From Gemmatimonadota bacterium (GTDB taxonomy: Bacteria > Gemmatimonadota > Gemmatimonadetes > Gemmatimonadales > GWC2-71-9), in contig QHUK01000016.1 in NCBI GenBank assembly GCA_003222085.1, positions 1 to 54,869 of the forward strand: a stretch of 54,869 bases of DNA, given 5' to 3'. Shown in pieces: positions 1-8,403 of this stretch (positions are counted from its first letter, which is position 1; each line of letters begins with the position of its first letter). Position numbers and translations under genes: made by a program. The notes below the pieces were generated by a model. It ran no database searches. It worked only from the letters and a program-made list of their open reading frames with translations, and had not been told where the DNA came from.

Positions 1-1
1 G

Positions 2-286
2 GAAAAGGTGAAAGAAGAGATCGTGGAGCTCGAAGTCGAGATGCGGGATGCGGGAAGCGGGATGCGTGATGCGCTACAGGATGAAATCGGCGATCTCTTG
101 TTCGCCGTGGTGAACCTGTCGCGCAAGCTGACCATTGATCCCCGCGCAGCGCTCGAGCGGGCGAACGAGAAGTTCACGCGACGGTTCGAGGCGGTGGAGC
201 GGCTGGCGGCGGAGCGCGGCGTGGAGGTCGGGCGGGCGAGCCTAGAGGAGCTGGACAAGCTCTGGGAGGAAGTGAAACGACGGTAG
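2..286 (+). CDS. mazG: MazG-type nucleoside triphosphate pyrophosphohydrolase, C-terminal part
   Basis: C-terminal end of a MazG-family protein, which hydrolyses (d)NTPs to NMP and pyrophosphate to clean the nucleotide pool. The frame is open at the window edge; the GTG at position 8 is probably an internal valine. The diagnostic motif is the metal-binding helix EIGDLLFAVVNLSRKL followed by DPRAALERANEKFTRRF, the usual last helices of the family. It is the only plus-strand gene here and converges on asnS, with 20 bp between the two stops. Oddity: the loop just before EIGDLLF is encoded by five tandem heptamers of GATGCGG type (40-74), giving MRDAGSGMRDA in place of a normal linker. Confidence 0.85.
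   Translation, partial: EKVKEEIVELEVEMRDAGSGMRDALQDEIGDLLFAVVNLSRKLTIDPRAALERANEKFTRRFEAVERLAAERGVEVGRASLEELDKLWEEVKRR
40..74 (+). repeat. Tandem heptamer array (GATGCGG type) inside mazG
   Basis: Five consecutive 7-mers read GATGCGG, GATGCGG, GAAGCGG, GATGCGT, GATGCGC. The array is translated as part of the MazG loop ahead of the catalytic helix. It has the same unit length and look as the arrays at 1626, 5066, 5785, 14109 and 19235. Confidence 0.8.
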
Positions 287-306
287 AGGACGGTAGAGGG
301 CGGCCG

Positions 307-1605
307 TCACGGCCACAGCTTGTAGAGCGTCCGTGGGAATGCGATCGCCTCGCGGATATGCGGGATGCCGCAGATCCACGCCACCGTCCGCTCTACGCCG
401 AGCCCGAACCCCGCGTGCACGAACGTGCCGTACTTGCGCAGGTCCAGGTACCAGCTATACGCGTCTTCCGGGAGCTGCTCCGCGCGGATGCGGGCGAGCA
501 GCTTGTCGTAATCGTCCTCGCGCTGGCTGCCGCCGATGATTTCGCCGTATCCCTCGGGGGCGAGCATATCGTTGTTGAGGACGGTGCGGGGGTCGGCGGG
601 GTTTTCCTTCATATAGAAGGCCTTCACCGCCCTGGGATAGTTGAACACCATCACCGGCCGGTCGTACTGCTTGGCGAGGAGGGTCTCGGCCTCGCCTCCC
701 AAATCCTGCCCCCATTCGATCTCGCCGCCGAGGGTCTTGAGCTTCGCCACGGCGTCCGTATAGGAGATGCGTGGAAACGGCGGCCGCACCGCCTCGAGCG
801 GCTTCACATCGCGCTCGAGCTCGGCGAGCTCGCCCTTCCGGCGCTCGAGTGCGCGTGTCACGATGTAGGAGACGAACTCCTCCTGCAGCGTCATGTTGGC
901 CTCGGAGTCGTTCCACGCGACCTCCGGCTCCACCATCCAGAACTCGGTCAGGTGGCGTCGGGTCTTCGATTTCTCCGCGCGAAACGTCGGCCCGAAGCAG
1001 TACACCTTGCCGAGCGCCGCCGCAGCCGCCTCCACATAGAGCTGGCCTGTCTGCGCCAGATACGCCGTGCCCAGGTCGAAGTATTCCGTGGCGAACAGGT
1101 GGCCGGCCGCCTCACCGATCGCCCCGGTGAGGATCGGCGTGTCGACCAGGACGAAATGCCGCTCGTAGAAGAAGTCGCGGATCGCCTGGACCACCTCGTG
1201 GCGGACCCGCGCGATCGCGACCTGGCGCCGGCTGCGGAGCCAGAGATGGCGGTGCTCGAACAAGAACGCGGTGCCGTGCTCCTTCGGCGTGATCGGGAAG
1301 TCGTGGCTGGGCCCGAGCACCCGCAAGTCCGCCGCCGTCAGCTCGACGCCGCCCGGCGCGCGCGCGTCGGCGCGCACCGTGCCTGTGACCTCCACCGACG
1401 TCTCCTGGGTGAGCCGACCGAACGCGTCCCACGCGACCTCCGGCACGTCTTTCTTCGACAGCACCACCTGCAGGTATCCGGTGCCGTCCCGCAGCATCAC
1501 GAACCCGATCTTCCCCGACGAGCGCGTGGTCATCACCCAACCGCGCGTGATCACGGTCTGCCCCGCGAGCGGCGGCAGTTCTTCGATGCGGTGGAAGGCG
1601 GGCAT
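307..1605 (-). CDS. asnS: Asparagine--tRNA ligase
   Basis: Class IIb aminoacyl-tRNA synthetase charging tRNA-Asn with asparagine in the cytosol. The 432 aa comprise an N-terminal OB-fold anticodon-binding domain (about 15-100, with RGWVMTTRSSGKIGFVMLRDG) and a class II catalytic core. Motif 2 lies around 204-226 (GPTFRAEKSKTRRHLTEFW) and motif 3 at the C-terminus (GFGLGVERTVAW, then REAIAFPR). The length of about 430 aa fits the Bacillus-type AsnRS. A non-discriminating AspRS is the main alternative, but the FPRTLYKLWP ending is AsnRS-like. The ATG start follows recG by 98 bp, a gap almost filled by an inverted heptamer repeat. Confidence 0.95.
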   Translation of the reverse strand: MPAFHRIEELPPLAGQTVITRGWVMTTRSSGKIGFVMLRDGTGYLQVVLSKKDVPEVAWDAFGRLTQETSVEVTGTVRADARAPGGVELTAADLRVLGPSHDFPITPKEHGTAFLFEHRHLWLRSRRQVAIARVRHEVVQAIRDFFYERHFVLVDTPILTGAIGEAAGHLFATEYFDLGTAYLAQTGQLYVEAAAAALGKVYCFGPTFRAEKSKTRRHLTEFWMVEPEVAWNDSEANMTLQEEFVSYIVTRALERRKGELAELERDVKPLEAVRPPFPRISYTDAVAKLKTLGGEIEWGQDLGGEAETLLAKQYDRPVMVFNYPRAVKAFYMKENPADPRTVLNNDMLAPEGYGEIIGGSQREDDYDKLLARIRAEQLPEDAYSWYLDLRKYGTFVHAGFGLGVERTVAWICGIPHIREAIAFPRTLYKLWP

Positions 1606-1625
1606 GGGGGCGGTAGACTAACGGT

Positions 1626-1701
1626 GAAACGCGGAACGCGGAAGTGGGAACGCGGAACTGAAATGCCTGTTCCGACTTCCGCGTTCCACGTTCCGCGTTC
1701 C
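1626..1701. repeat. Inverted pair of heptamer arrays (GGAACGC / GCGTTCC) between recG and asnS
   Basis: Left arm 1626-1660 is five 7-mers of GGAACGC type. Right arm 1670-1701 is the reverse-complement series built on TTCCGCG. Only about 9 bp separate the arms, so the transcript could fold into a long imperfect hairpin. The element occupies nearly the whole recG-asnS gap and stops 3 bp short of the recG stop codon. Confidence 0.8.
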
Positions 1702-1703
1702 TG

Positions 1704-3773
1704 TCACCCCACCCGGAACAACTCAAACCCCCGCTCGTATCTCGCCACGATCCGTTCCCGGTACGCCGCATGCTGCCGCTCCGCGAGCGCCGGGTCGCGC
1801 GCGATGATCTCGCCCGCCGCGCGCCGGGCGGCCTCGAGCAGCGGCAGGTCGGTCGCAAAGTTCGCATACCGCAGCGGCACACCGCCCGACTGGCGGGCGC
1901 CGGCCAGCTCGCCCATGCCCCGCTCCTGGAGATCGAGCTCGGCGATCGTGAAGCCGTCGGTGGTTGCGCTGAACGCCTCGAGGCGGGGCGCCGCTTCCGG
2001 GATGTCGGACAGGAGGATGCAGTGGCTCGCGGCCGCCCCGCGCCCAACCCGCCCGCGCAGCTGGTGCAGCTGGGCCAGTCCGAACCGCTCGGCGTGCTCG
2101 ATCAGCATCACCGTCGCGTTCGCCACGTCGATCCCCACCTCGATGACGCTCGTCGCGACGAGGATGTGGACCGCGTTGTCGCGAAAGGCTCGCATCGTCG
2201 CGTCGCGCTCCTCCGCCTTGAGCCGCCCGTGCACCAGACCCACCTCCAGCTCCGGAAACGCTTTGGCCAGCCGCTCCGCCATCACGGTTGCGGCCTTCAG
2301 GTCGGCACGCTCCGATTCCTCGATCAATGGATAGATGACGTACGCCTGGCGGCCGGCCACGCACTCCGCACGGATGAACTCGTAGATCTTCTGGCGCGCC
2401 GCCTCCGTGCGGAGCGCCGTCTTCACCGTCCCCCGCCCGGGCGGGCGCTCGCGCAGCTGGGTCACGTCCAGGTCGCCGTACAACGTGAGCGCGAGGGACC
2501 GGGGGATCGGCGTCGCCGTCAGCAACAGCACGTCGGGCGCGTCGCCCTTCTCGACCAGGGCCGCCCGCTGCTCCACGCCGAAGCGATGCTGCTCGTCGAT
2601 CACGGCCAGCCCGAGCCGCTGGAACTTCACCGCCTCCTGGATGAGCGCGTGGGTCCCGACCACGAGGCGCGACGCGCCCGCCGCAATACGCTCGCGCGCC
2701 CCCGCCTTCTCCGCCGCGGGGAGCCGCCCGATCAGCAATTCGGGCTTGAGCGCGAGCGGCTCGAGCAGGCGCGTGAGCGTCGCGAGATGCTGCTCCGCGA
2801 GGAGCTCGGTCGGCGCCATGATCGCCGCCTGGTAGTCGTTCTCGAGCGCGAGCAGCATCGCGAACAGCGCGACCACCGTCTTCCCCGTCCCCACGTCGCC
2901 CATCAACAGGCGATGCATGCGGAGCGGCGCGAGCATGTCGTCCGTGATCTCGCGGATCGCCTGCCGCTGGTCACCCGTCAGGTCGAACGGCAGATGCTGC
3001 TTGAGCTTCGTGGTAAGCGCCTTCTTGAGGACGAACGTGATCCCGGCGCGCGCCCGCTTCGCGAGCGCCCGGGCGCGCGCCTGCACCAGCTGCTGGTCGA
3101 ACAGCTCGTCGAACGCAAGCCGCCGGCGGCCCGCCTCGGCGTCCGCCGTTGTCTCCGGCCGGTGCACTGCTCCGAGTGCCGGCCCGAGCTCCCGAAGTCC
3201 GACCGCCACGCGCAGGCTCTTGGGATGGGGGTCCGCCACCAGGGCGAGCAGCGCGTCCAGATGCTGATGGATCAGCCCGCGGACCTGCCGGTGGGTGAGC
3301 CCTTCGGTGGCGGGATAGACCGGCAGCACGAGGCCGCGCTCGGGGCCCGCTTCCCCCTCGTCCGCGAGAATCACGAACTCGCGGGGCACGAGCTGGCGCC
3401 CGTGATAGTAGCGCACCGGTCCCGTAACGAGCAGCAGCTGCCCTTTCTTGATCTGGCGCTCAAGGAACGGCTGACCGGGCCAGGCGCACTCGAGCGGACC
3501 GCCGCCGCTGTCGTCCCGCAGCACCGCGCGGAACACCCGGAGACCCTTGCGCGTGGGAAGGACGCCCGTGCTCACCACCCGGCCGACGCACGTCACCTCC
3601 TGGCCGACCTGCACGTTCGTCAAGGGCGTGACCGTCGTGGCGTCGAGATAGCGATGGGGCGCGTGGTACAGCAGGTCGCCGACGCTCCTAATGCCGAGCC
3701 GGGCGAGCGATTCCGCGCGCTTCGGGCCGACGCCCTTCAAGTATTTCACCGACGTGGTCAGCGACAACGACAC
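1704..3773 (-). CDS. recG: ATP-dependent DNA helicase RecG
   Basis: Superfamily 2 helicase that remodels stalled replication forks and branch-migrates Holliday junctions. The 689 aa have the usual layout: an N-terminal wedge/OB domain (about 50-140), helicase motif I GDVGTGKT at 292-299, motif II DEQH at 393-396, TATPIPRS as motif III, and the C-terminal lobe with QLRGRVGRG as motif VI. The start is GTG at 3773 (next residues SLSLTTSVKYLKG) behind a purine-rich AAAGGG. It lies 31 bp downstream of ftsY in the same direction, so it is probably co-transcribed with the end of the division cluster. Confidence 0.96.
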   Translation of the reverse strand: MSLSLTTSVKYLKGVGPKRAESLARLGIRSVGDLLYHAPHRYLDATTVTPLTNVQVGQEVTCVGRVVSTGVLPTRKGLRVFRAVLRDDSGGGPLECAWPGQPFLERQIKKGQLLLVTGPVRYYHGRQLVPREFVILADEGEAGPERGLVLPVYPATEGLTHRQVRGLIHQHLDALLALVADPHPKSLRVAVGLRELGPALGAVHRPETTADAEAGRRRLAFDELFDQQLVQARARALAKRARAGITFVLKKALTTKLKQHLPFDLTGDQRQAIREITDDMLAPLRMHRLLMGDVGTGKTVVALFAMLLALENDYQAAIMAPTELLAEQHLATLTRLLEPLALKPELLIGRLPAAEKAGARERIAAGASRLVVGTHALIQEAVKFQRLGLAVIDEQHRFGVEQRAALVEKGDAPDVLLLTATPIPRSLALTLYGDLDVTQLRERPPGRGTVKTALRTEAARQKIYEFIRAECVAGRQAYVIYPLIEESERADLKAATVMAERLAKAFPELEVGLVHGRLKAEERDATMRAFRDNAVHILVATSVIEVGIDVANATVMLIEHAERFGLAQLHQLRGRVGRGAAASHCILLSDIPEAAPRLEAFSATTDGFTIAELDLQERGMGELAGARQSGGVPLRYANFATDLPLLEAARRAAGEIIARDPALAERQHAAYRERIVARYERGFELFRVG

Positions 3774-3804
3774 GCCCTTTCCCCTTTCCCCCTTCCCCGG
3801 CCGT

Positions 3805-4662
3805 TCACCCGCTCACCAGGCGCCTGGCGTAGGACTGGGCGTCGAACACCTCAAGATCGTCGAGTCCCTCGCCGGTCCCGAGGAACCGGACCGGGACGCG
3901 CACCGCGCGCTCGAGGGCGACCACGCTCCCGCCCTTGGCGGTACCGTCGAGCTTGGTCACGATCAGCCCGCTGAGCGGAACCGCCGCGGCGAAGGCACGC
4001 GCCTGATGCACCGCGTTCTGTCCCACCGTGGCGTCGAGCACGAGCAGCGACTCGTGTGGCGCGCCCGGCTGCTGCTTCGCGACGACGCGCACCACCTTCT
4101 TCAGCTCCGCGAGCAGCCGCGCTTCGGTGTGGAGCCGCCCCGCAGTATCCACCAGCACCGTGTCGACGCCGCGGGCGCGCGCCGCCGCGATCGCATCGAA
4201 CGCGATCGCGGCCGGATCATTCGTCCCCGTGACGCACGGCACGCCCAGCCGGTCGGCCCAGACCAGGAGCTGCTCGGCCGCCCCGGCGCGAAACGTATCG
4301 GCCGCGGCGAGCAGCACCGACCGCCCGGCGCGCGCGAGCCGGGCGCCGAGCTTCGCGACCGCCGTAGTCTTCCCCACGCCGTTCACCCCGAAAACCAGCA
4401 TGACCGTCGGCGGCGCCGGCGCTCGGGCGAGCGCGCCCGGATCGACGCCCGGCGGCGCCGGCGCCAGCGCCCCCATCACCGCGCGCTCGAGCGCAGCCTG
4501 GAAATCGACATCGCCGTTCTCCCCTCCGGCGACTCGATCGAGAATTTCCTCCGTTGCCTCCACGCCGAAATCCGCCTCGAGCAGGATCCGCTCGGCCTCG
4601 CGTCGCTCGCGCGCGCCGCGCCCGAACACCCGCGCCAGCCGCTCCCACAGGGCCCCCCCCAT
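3805..4662 (-). CDS. ftsY: Signal recognition particle receptor FtsY
   Basis: SRP receptor GTPase that docks ribosome-SRP complexes at the membrane. The chosen ATG (4662) shares its A with the TGA stop of the upstream gene and gives 285 aa: a short N domain (about 1-80) and a G domain with G1 GVNGVGKT at 92-99, ADTFRAGAAEQL at 121-132, G3 DTAG at 172-175 and G4 TKLD at 236-239. The long acidic N-terminal extension of the E. coli protein is absent, as in many phyla. A run of eight G residues on the coding strand follows the start codon directly (4653-4660). Confidence 0.95.
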   Translation of the reverse strand: MGGALWERLARVFGRGARERREAERILLEADFGVEATEEILDRVAGGENGDVDFQAALERAVMGALAPAPPGVDPGALARAPAPPTVMLVFGVNGVGKTTAVAKLGARLARAGRSVLLAAADTFRAGAAEQLLVWADRLGVPCVTGTNDPAAIAFDAIAAARARGVDTVLVDTAGRLHTEARLLAELKKVVRVVAKQQPGAPHESLLVLDATVGQNAVHQARAFAAAVPLSGLIVTKLDGTAKGGSVVALERAVRVPVRFLGTGEGLDDLEVFDAQSYARRLVSG

Positions 4663-6434
4663 CAGGGCAGGCCTTCGCGCCGCCGCCATGCCCACTCGGC
4701 GGTGAACGCGGCGATCGCCACCGCGAACAACCACCATCGGTCCCGCAGGGCCACGCCGGTGAGCCAGCCGCCCGGCGTGCCGGCGTGCGGCGTGACCACC
4801 GGGACCGCCGGCCGCCATTCATCCGAATACGCGTCCACCGCCACGACGCCGCGCTCGGCACCCTCGCCCTCGCTCGCGGCGTACCGGTACACCCCCGGCG
4901 GCAGGCGCAGCTCCGCCCGGCCGCCGGCGTCAAACCGCAGTGTGTCGACGCGCTGTCCCTGGTCGGCCGCTAACGCGATCACGACATCGCGCGGCTCGCC
5001 CTTTCCGGTCCAGCGCCACTGGAGCGGCATCCCGTTCGGTGTCTCGTATGTCACCGGAACCAACCGCTTCCCGCTCCCTGCTCCCTGCTCCAACAACCAG
5101 TCCACCAATCCCGCCACCAGGGCCCGATATGCCTCGCCGCTCGCACCGCCACGAAACGCCCAGCGGTAGAGTCCCCCCGCCGCGATCGCGGCGCGGCGCG
5201 CTCCCGCGTGCTCGGACAGCGTGACCATCGGACGCGGCGGGCCGCGCCGCGCCAGGCGCGCCACGAGCGCCACGCTGGTCGAGCTATCGGGCGCGAGCTC
5301 CGCAAGGGACGTGGCGGGCGGGAGCGAGTCCCACGCCACTCCGGCGAGCGCGCGGGCGAGGGGGGAGAGCCCAGAAGGGGGCGGTTGCGCGTACCAGTCT
5401 CCGTCGAGACGGCGCTGGCTGGGCCACAGCAGCACTGCTCCCTTGGGGCTGAACCGGCCGACCATCGCGGGGTCGCCGGCCTCGATGACCAGTGCGGCGC
5501 CGGCCACCGCCCGCGCTACGTCGCCCGGCGCCCGGCCCTCGAGCGTCGCCCCGTCGCGCCAGCGGCCGCGACCGGGCTCCGCTTCGATGAACGTCCGCAC
5601 GGGCACGCGCGCCACGTCCTCGAGCGTGCGCGCCAGGAACCGCGTTTCCCAGTCCGGCGGCGAGGCCAGCAGCACCACGGACGGCTGGGGGCTCACCTCG
5701 AGGACGAACAGTCGGGCGTCGTCGCGGCGCTCTTCATCCCCCACCCCCTCCAACCGCACCTCCACCGCCACCCAACCGGGACGGGGGAAACGGGAAACGG
5801 GAAACGTGAGTTCGCTGGAAACGATGCCGCTGTCGGGGAGCGGCACAGCACGCGACGCGATCCGCCGTCCTCCGAGATTCACGGCAAGCGTCGCGTTCCG
5901 TTTCCCGCTTCCCGTTTCCCGTTTCCCGGCCGTCCCGAAGCTCACCCTGAGCCGTATCGTGTCTCCCGCGCTCACGCGTCTCGGCCCTTCTACGGAGGCG
6001 ACGAAGGCATCGAAGAACGGTGTCCGCGGAAGGACGACGATGCGCGCCCGGCGCGCGAGATCGGGCGGGATGTCGGCGAGATCGGCGATGGCGCCGTCCG
6101 ACACCACCGTGACCGGCCCGCCGCGCGCGGCGGCCGCGTCGAGCGCCGGCGCGAGTCGGCTCGTACCGTCCGTCGGCGGCAGCGTGTCGAACCCCGCGAC
6201 GCGCTCGCCGAACCGCCAGATGACGCCTCCCTGCGCGAGCGCCCGCGCCGTGTCGAGGCCATCCTGCCAGCGACCGCCGTGGCCCGCCATGCTGAGGGAG
6301 GCATCGAGCAGGACGAGGGGGGACGCGCCTCCCGCCTCCACGCGCGCCGCGGTCGGATTCCACACGAGGAGCACGAGCGCGCCGAGCGCGGCGGCGCGGA
6401 GCGCGGCGAACCCGAGCGTCACGCGGCGACGCAT
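4662..6434 (-). CDS. Membrane protein with von Willebrand factor A-like domain (BatA/DUF4159-like)
   Basis: The 590-aa protein has an N-terminal membrane segment (about 9-26), a VWA-like region opening with VLLDASLSMAGH (DASLS at 44-48 fits a MIDAS metal site), a long mostly beta central part, and a C-terminal segment around 565-582 (WWLFAVAIAAFTAEW) followed by a basic tail. This resembles the BatA/VWA membrane proteins of large aerotolerance-type operons, but no MoxR ATPase is nearby and I cannot give a substrate. The start at 6434 is the ATG before RRRVTLGFAALRAA; it overlaps the hisA stop by 16 bp, and ftsY follows with a TGATG fusion. Two regions of the protein are encoded by repetitive heptamers (5066-5093 and 5785-5927), giving segments such as AGKRETGSGKRN. 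Confidence 0.75.
   Translation of the reverse strand: MRRRVTLGFAALRAAALGALVLLVWNPTAARVEAGGASPLVLLDASLSMAGHGGRWQDGLDTARALAQGGVIWRFGERVAGFDTLPPTDGTSRLAPALDAAAARGGPVTVVSDGAIADLADIPPDLARRARIVVLPRTPFFDAFVASVEGPRRVSAGDTIRLRVSFGTAGKRETGSGKRNATLAVNLGGRRIASRAVPLPDSGIVSSELTFPVSRFPRPGWVAVEVRLEGVGDEERRDDARLFVLEVSPQPSVVLLASPPDWETRFLARTLEDVARVPVRTFIEAEPGRGRWRDGATLEGRAPGDVARAVAGAALVIEAGDPAMVGRFSPKGAVLLWPSQRRLDGDWYAQPPPSGLSPLARALAGVAWDSLPPATSLAELAPDSSTSVALVARLARRGPPRPMVTLSEHAGARRAAIAAGGLYRWAFRGGASGEAYRALVAGLVDWLLEQGAGSGKRLVPVTYETPNGMPLQWRWTGKGEPRDVVIALAADQGQRVDTLRFDAGGRAELRLPPGVYRYAASEGEGAERGVVAVDAYSDEWRPAVPVVTPHAGTPGGWLTGVALRDRWWLFAVAIAAFTAEWAWRRREGLP
5066..5093. repeat. Heptamer array (GCTCCCT type) inside the 590-aa VWA-like gene
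   Basis: Four 7-mers: GCTTCCC, GCTCCCT, GCTCCCT, GCTCCAA. They are translated on the minus strand as EQGAGSGKR. No second inverted arm is evident close by. Confidence 0.65.
5785..5927. repeat. Inverted pair of heptamer arrays (GGGAAAC / GTTTCCC) inside a coding sequence
   Basis: Left arm 5785-5805 is three perfect GGGAAAC units. Right arm 5900-5927 is GTTTCCC, GCTTCCC, GTTTCCC, GTTTCCC. The arms flank about 94 bp, and both lie inside the 590-aa membrane-protein gene without breaking its frame. They encode TFPVSRFP (left arm) and GKRETGSGKR (right arm). Confidence 0.85.
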
Positions 6435-7108
6435 GCGAGCGCCTCCGCCAGCGTGAACCGGCCCTCGTGGAGCGCCCGGCCCACGATCGCGCCTGCGAGC
6501 CCCGCATCCGCCGCGGCGCGCAGGTCGTCGAGCGACGCGACTCCGCCCGACACGATCACCTCGAGGCCGAGCGCCGCGATGGCCCGCGCGCCGTCGAGAT
6601 CGGGCCCGCTGAGCGTCCCGTCGCGTGCGGCGTCGGTGTAGATCGCGGTGCGTGCGCCGAACGACTGCACCCGTCGCGCGAGCTCGAGCGGCGCCAGGTC
6701 CGCCACGGTCGTCCCCCCGCGGGGGGCTACGCGGCCATCCCGGGCATCGATCCCGACGGCGAGCCGATCGGCGCCGTGCCGCGCGAGGAGCCGCGCGACC
6801 AATGCAGCGTCGATCGCCGCCGCGGTGCCGATCACCACCCGCGTCGCCCCCCACGCGAGCATCTCGGCGATCGCCGCTTCGGTCGCGAGGGCGCCGCCGA
6901 CCTGGACGCAGAGCCCTTCCCCCGCACCGGCGAGGAAGCGCCGCGCCAGATCGCGGTTGTCGCCCGTCCCGAGGGCGCGATCGAGATCGACGAAGTGCAC
7001 CCAGCGGGCCCCGGCGCGCGCGAACCGGCGCGCCACGGCGACCGGGTCTCGATCGGCGGAACGCGCGACGCGCCCGCCCTGAACGTCAACGGCGGGAAAG
7101 AGCTCCAC
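6419..7108 (-). CDS. hisA: 1-(5-phosphoribosyl)-5-[(5-phosphoribosylamino)methylideneamino]imidazole-4-carboxamide isomerase (HisA)
   Basis: TIM-barrel isomerase of histidine biosynthesis, converting ProFAR to PRFAR. The start is GTG at 7108, giving MELFPAVDVQGG; the codons before it contain no other plausible start and the previous gene ends at 7123. The 229 aa carry the expected catalytic aspartates D8 (PAVDVQGG) and D121 (VGIDARDGR), the phosphate loops VQVGGAL and IVSGGVAS, and DGTLSGPD. No other his gene lies in the window; hisA sits alone between a cell-wall peptidase and a VWA-like protein, presumably carried on the division-cluster transcript. There is no clear Shine-Dalgarno before the GTG. 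Confidence 0.9.
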   Translation of the reverse strand: MELFPAVDVQGGRVARSADRDPVAVARRFARAGARWVHFVDLDRALGTGDNRDLARRFLAGAGEGLCVQVGGALATEAAIAEMLAWGATRVVIGTAAAIDAALVARLLARHGADRLAVGIDARDGRVAPRGGTTVADLAPLELARRVQSFGARTAIYTDAARDGTLSGPDLDGARAIAALGLEVIVSGGVASLDDLRAAADAGLAGAIVGRALHEGRFTLAEALACVAA

Positions 7109-7122
7109 GGATGAAAAGGAAA

Positions 7123-8403
7123 CTAATCGCGCGCGGCGTTGGCGACGGCGGGAGCCGATGCGGGAGACGGGTGCGGCTCGAGCTGGAGGAGCAGAGTCTC
7201 GCGCTGGGTATCGTAGGCGGACGCCAGCGGCTTCGGCACCGGGGTGCCGGCGCCCATATCCTTCCGCCGCGGGTTGGTGGGACGACCGTTTACGAGAAAC
7301 TCGTAATGCAGATGCGGGCCGGTCGAGAGGCCGGTAGACCCGACGTAGCCGATCGTCTCCCCCTGCTCCACCCGCTCGCCGGTGCGCAGCCCGCGGGCGA
7401 ACCCGGACAGGTGGCCGTAGCGCGTGCGGATCCCGTTCGGGTGTCGCACATCGATCACGTTGCCGTAGCCACCATCCTCGCGCCCCACCCGCGTGACGAT
7501 CCCGTCCGCCGTCGCGCGCACGGGCGTACCGTACGGCGCCGCGAAGTCCACGCCCTCGTGATGCCGCCACGCGTGCAGCAGCGGGTGATAGCGGGAACCG
7601 AACGCGCTCGAGACGCGCCGGAATTGAAGCGGCGCCCGCAGGAACGCCCGCCGCAGCGACCGCCCTCGCTCGTCGTAGAAGCCCGTCACTCCGGCGTCCG
7701 TGTCTTCGAAGTAGAACGCGTACTGGGGCGTGCCGGCCACGTCGACGCGTGCGGCCAGTATCCGGCCGAAGCGCCGCTCCCCCTCGGACGACTCGAGGCG
7801 CTCGAGCAGCACGGTGAAGCGGTCGCCCGGACGGAGGTCGCGCGCGAAGTCCACTTCCCAGTCGTACACGTCGGCGATCGCCCAGGCGAGCTGGCGCCGC
7901 TCGCCGGCCGGCAGGAAGGAATCGGCCATCGCCTTGTCGAGTGCGTCGTACAACGAGGACTCGATCGCGCCCGTCACCCGCAGCCGCGTGATCGTCCACG
8001 GGATGGTCTCGATGGTCTCGACCCAGCCCGTGTCACCCTCTCCGCGGGCGACGGTGAGGCGCCGCTCGGGCGAAAGCCGCACCGTCACACGGCTCGCAAT
8101 GCGGTCGGTCTTCAGGCGGCGCATGTCGAACTTGAGCCCGGGCCGGAGGCGGCGCACGGGCAGGCTCTTCGCGGCCGCGAGGAAGGCCGCGTAGTCGCGC
8201 CCCGTGACGCCACCGCGCGCCAGCACGTCGGACAGGATCTCGCGACGGCCGAGCGTCTCGGTGACATCGGCGTAGGCCGCATCCACCACGATGGGGGACG
8301 CGGTGAGCGGCCGTCGCCAGGGCCACGCGTCGCGTGACGCCCAGACGAGACCGCCGGCGACGAGGGCGCCGGCGGTGGCGAAGTGGCTGGTCCGCCAGGC
8401 CAT
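7123..8403 (-). CDS. M23 family peptidoglycan endopeptidase (LytM-type), membrane anchored
   Basis: Predicted periplasmic zinc endopeptidase cutting peptide crosslinks in peptidoglycan, or an EnvC/NlpD-like amidase activator if degenerate. The 426 aa have an N-terminal hydrophobic anchor (about 8-22), an OapA/LysM-like middle domain (about 50-200) and a C-terminal M23 fold. The zinc ligands look complete: H282 and D286 in HHEGVDFAAPYG, H331 in RYGHLSGF, and H366 in GPHLHYEF (HLH at 364-366). All ligands present argues for an active enzyme. The ATG is fused to the ftsZ stop (TGATG), so a septal role fits the context. Confidence 0.9.
   Translation of the reverse strand: MAWRTSHFATAGALVAGGLVWASRDAWPWRRPLTASPIVVDAAYADVTETLGRREILSDVLARGGVTGRDYAAFLAAAKSLPVRRLRPGLKFDMRRLKTDRIASRVTVRLSPERRLTVARGEGDTGWVETIETIPWTITRLRVTGAIESSLYDALDKAMADSFLPAGERRQLAWAIADVYDWEVDFARDLRPGDRFTVLLERLESSEGERRFGRILAARVDVAGTPQYAFYFEDTDAGVTGFYDERGRSLRRAFLRAPLQFRRVSSAFGSRYHPLLHAWRHHEGVDFAAPYGTPVRATADGIVTRVGREDGGYGNVIDVRHPNGIRTRYGHLSGFARGLRTGERVEQGETIGYVGSTGLSTGPHLHYEFLVNGRPTNPRRKDMGAGTPVPKPLASAYDTQRETLLLQLEPHPSPASAPAVANAARD

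Noticed and set aside
299..313. Terminator between mazG and asnS
   Set aside because: GGCCGTCACGGCC is a small palindrome but has too short a stem and no U-tract for a confident call.
358..2334. A long plus-strand frame opposite asnS and recG
   Set aside because: It spans two well-supported minus-strand genes and the repeat gap between them, and has no recognisable domain.
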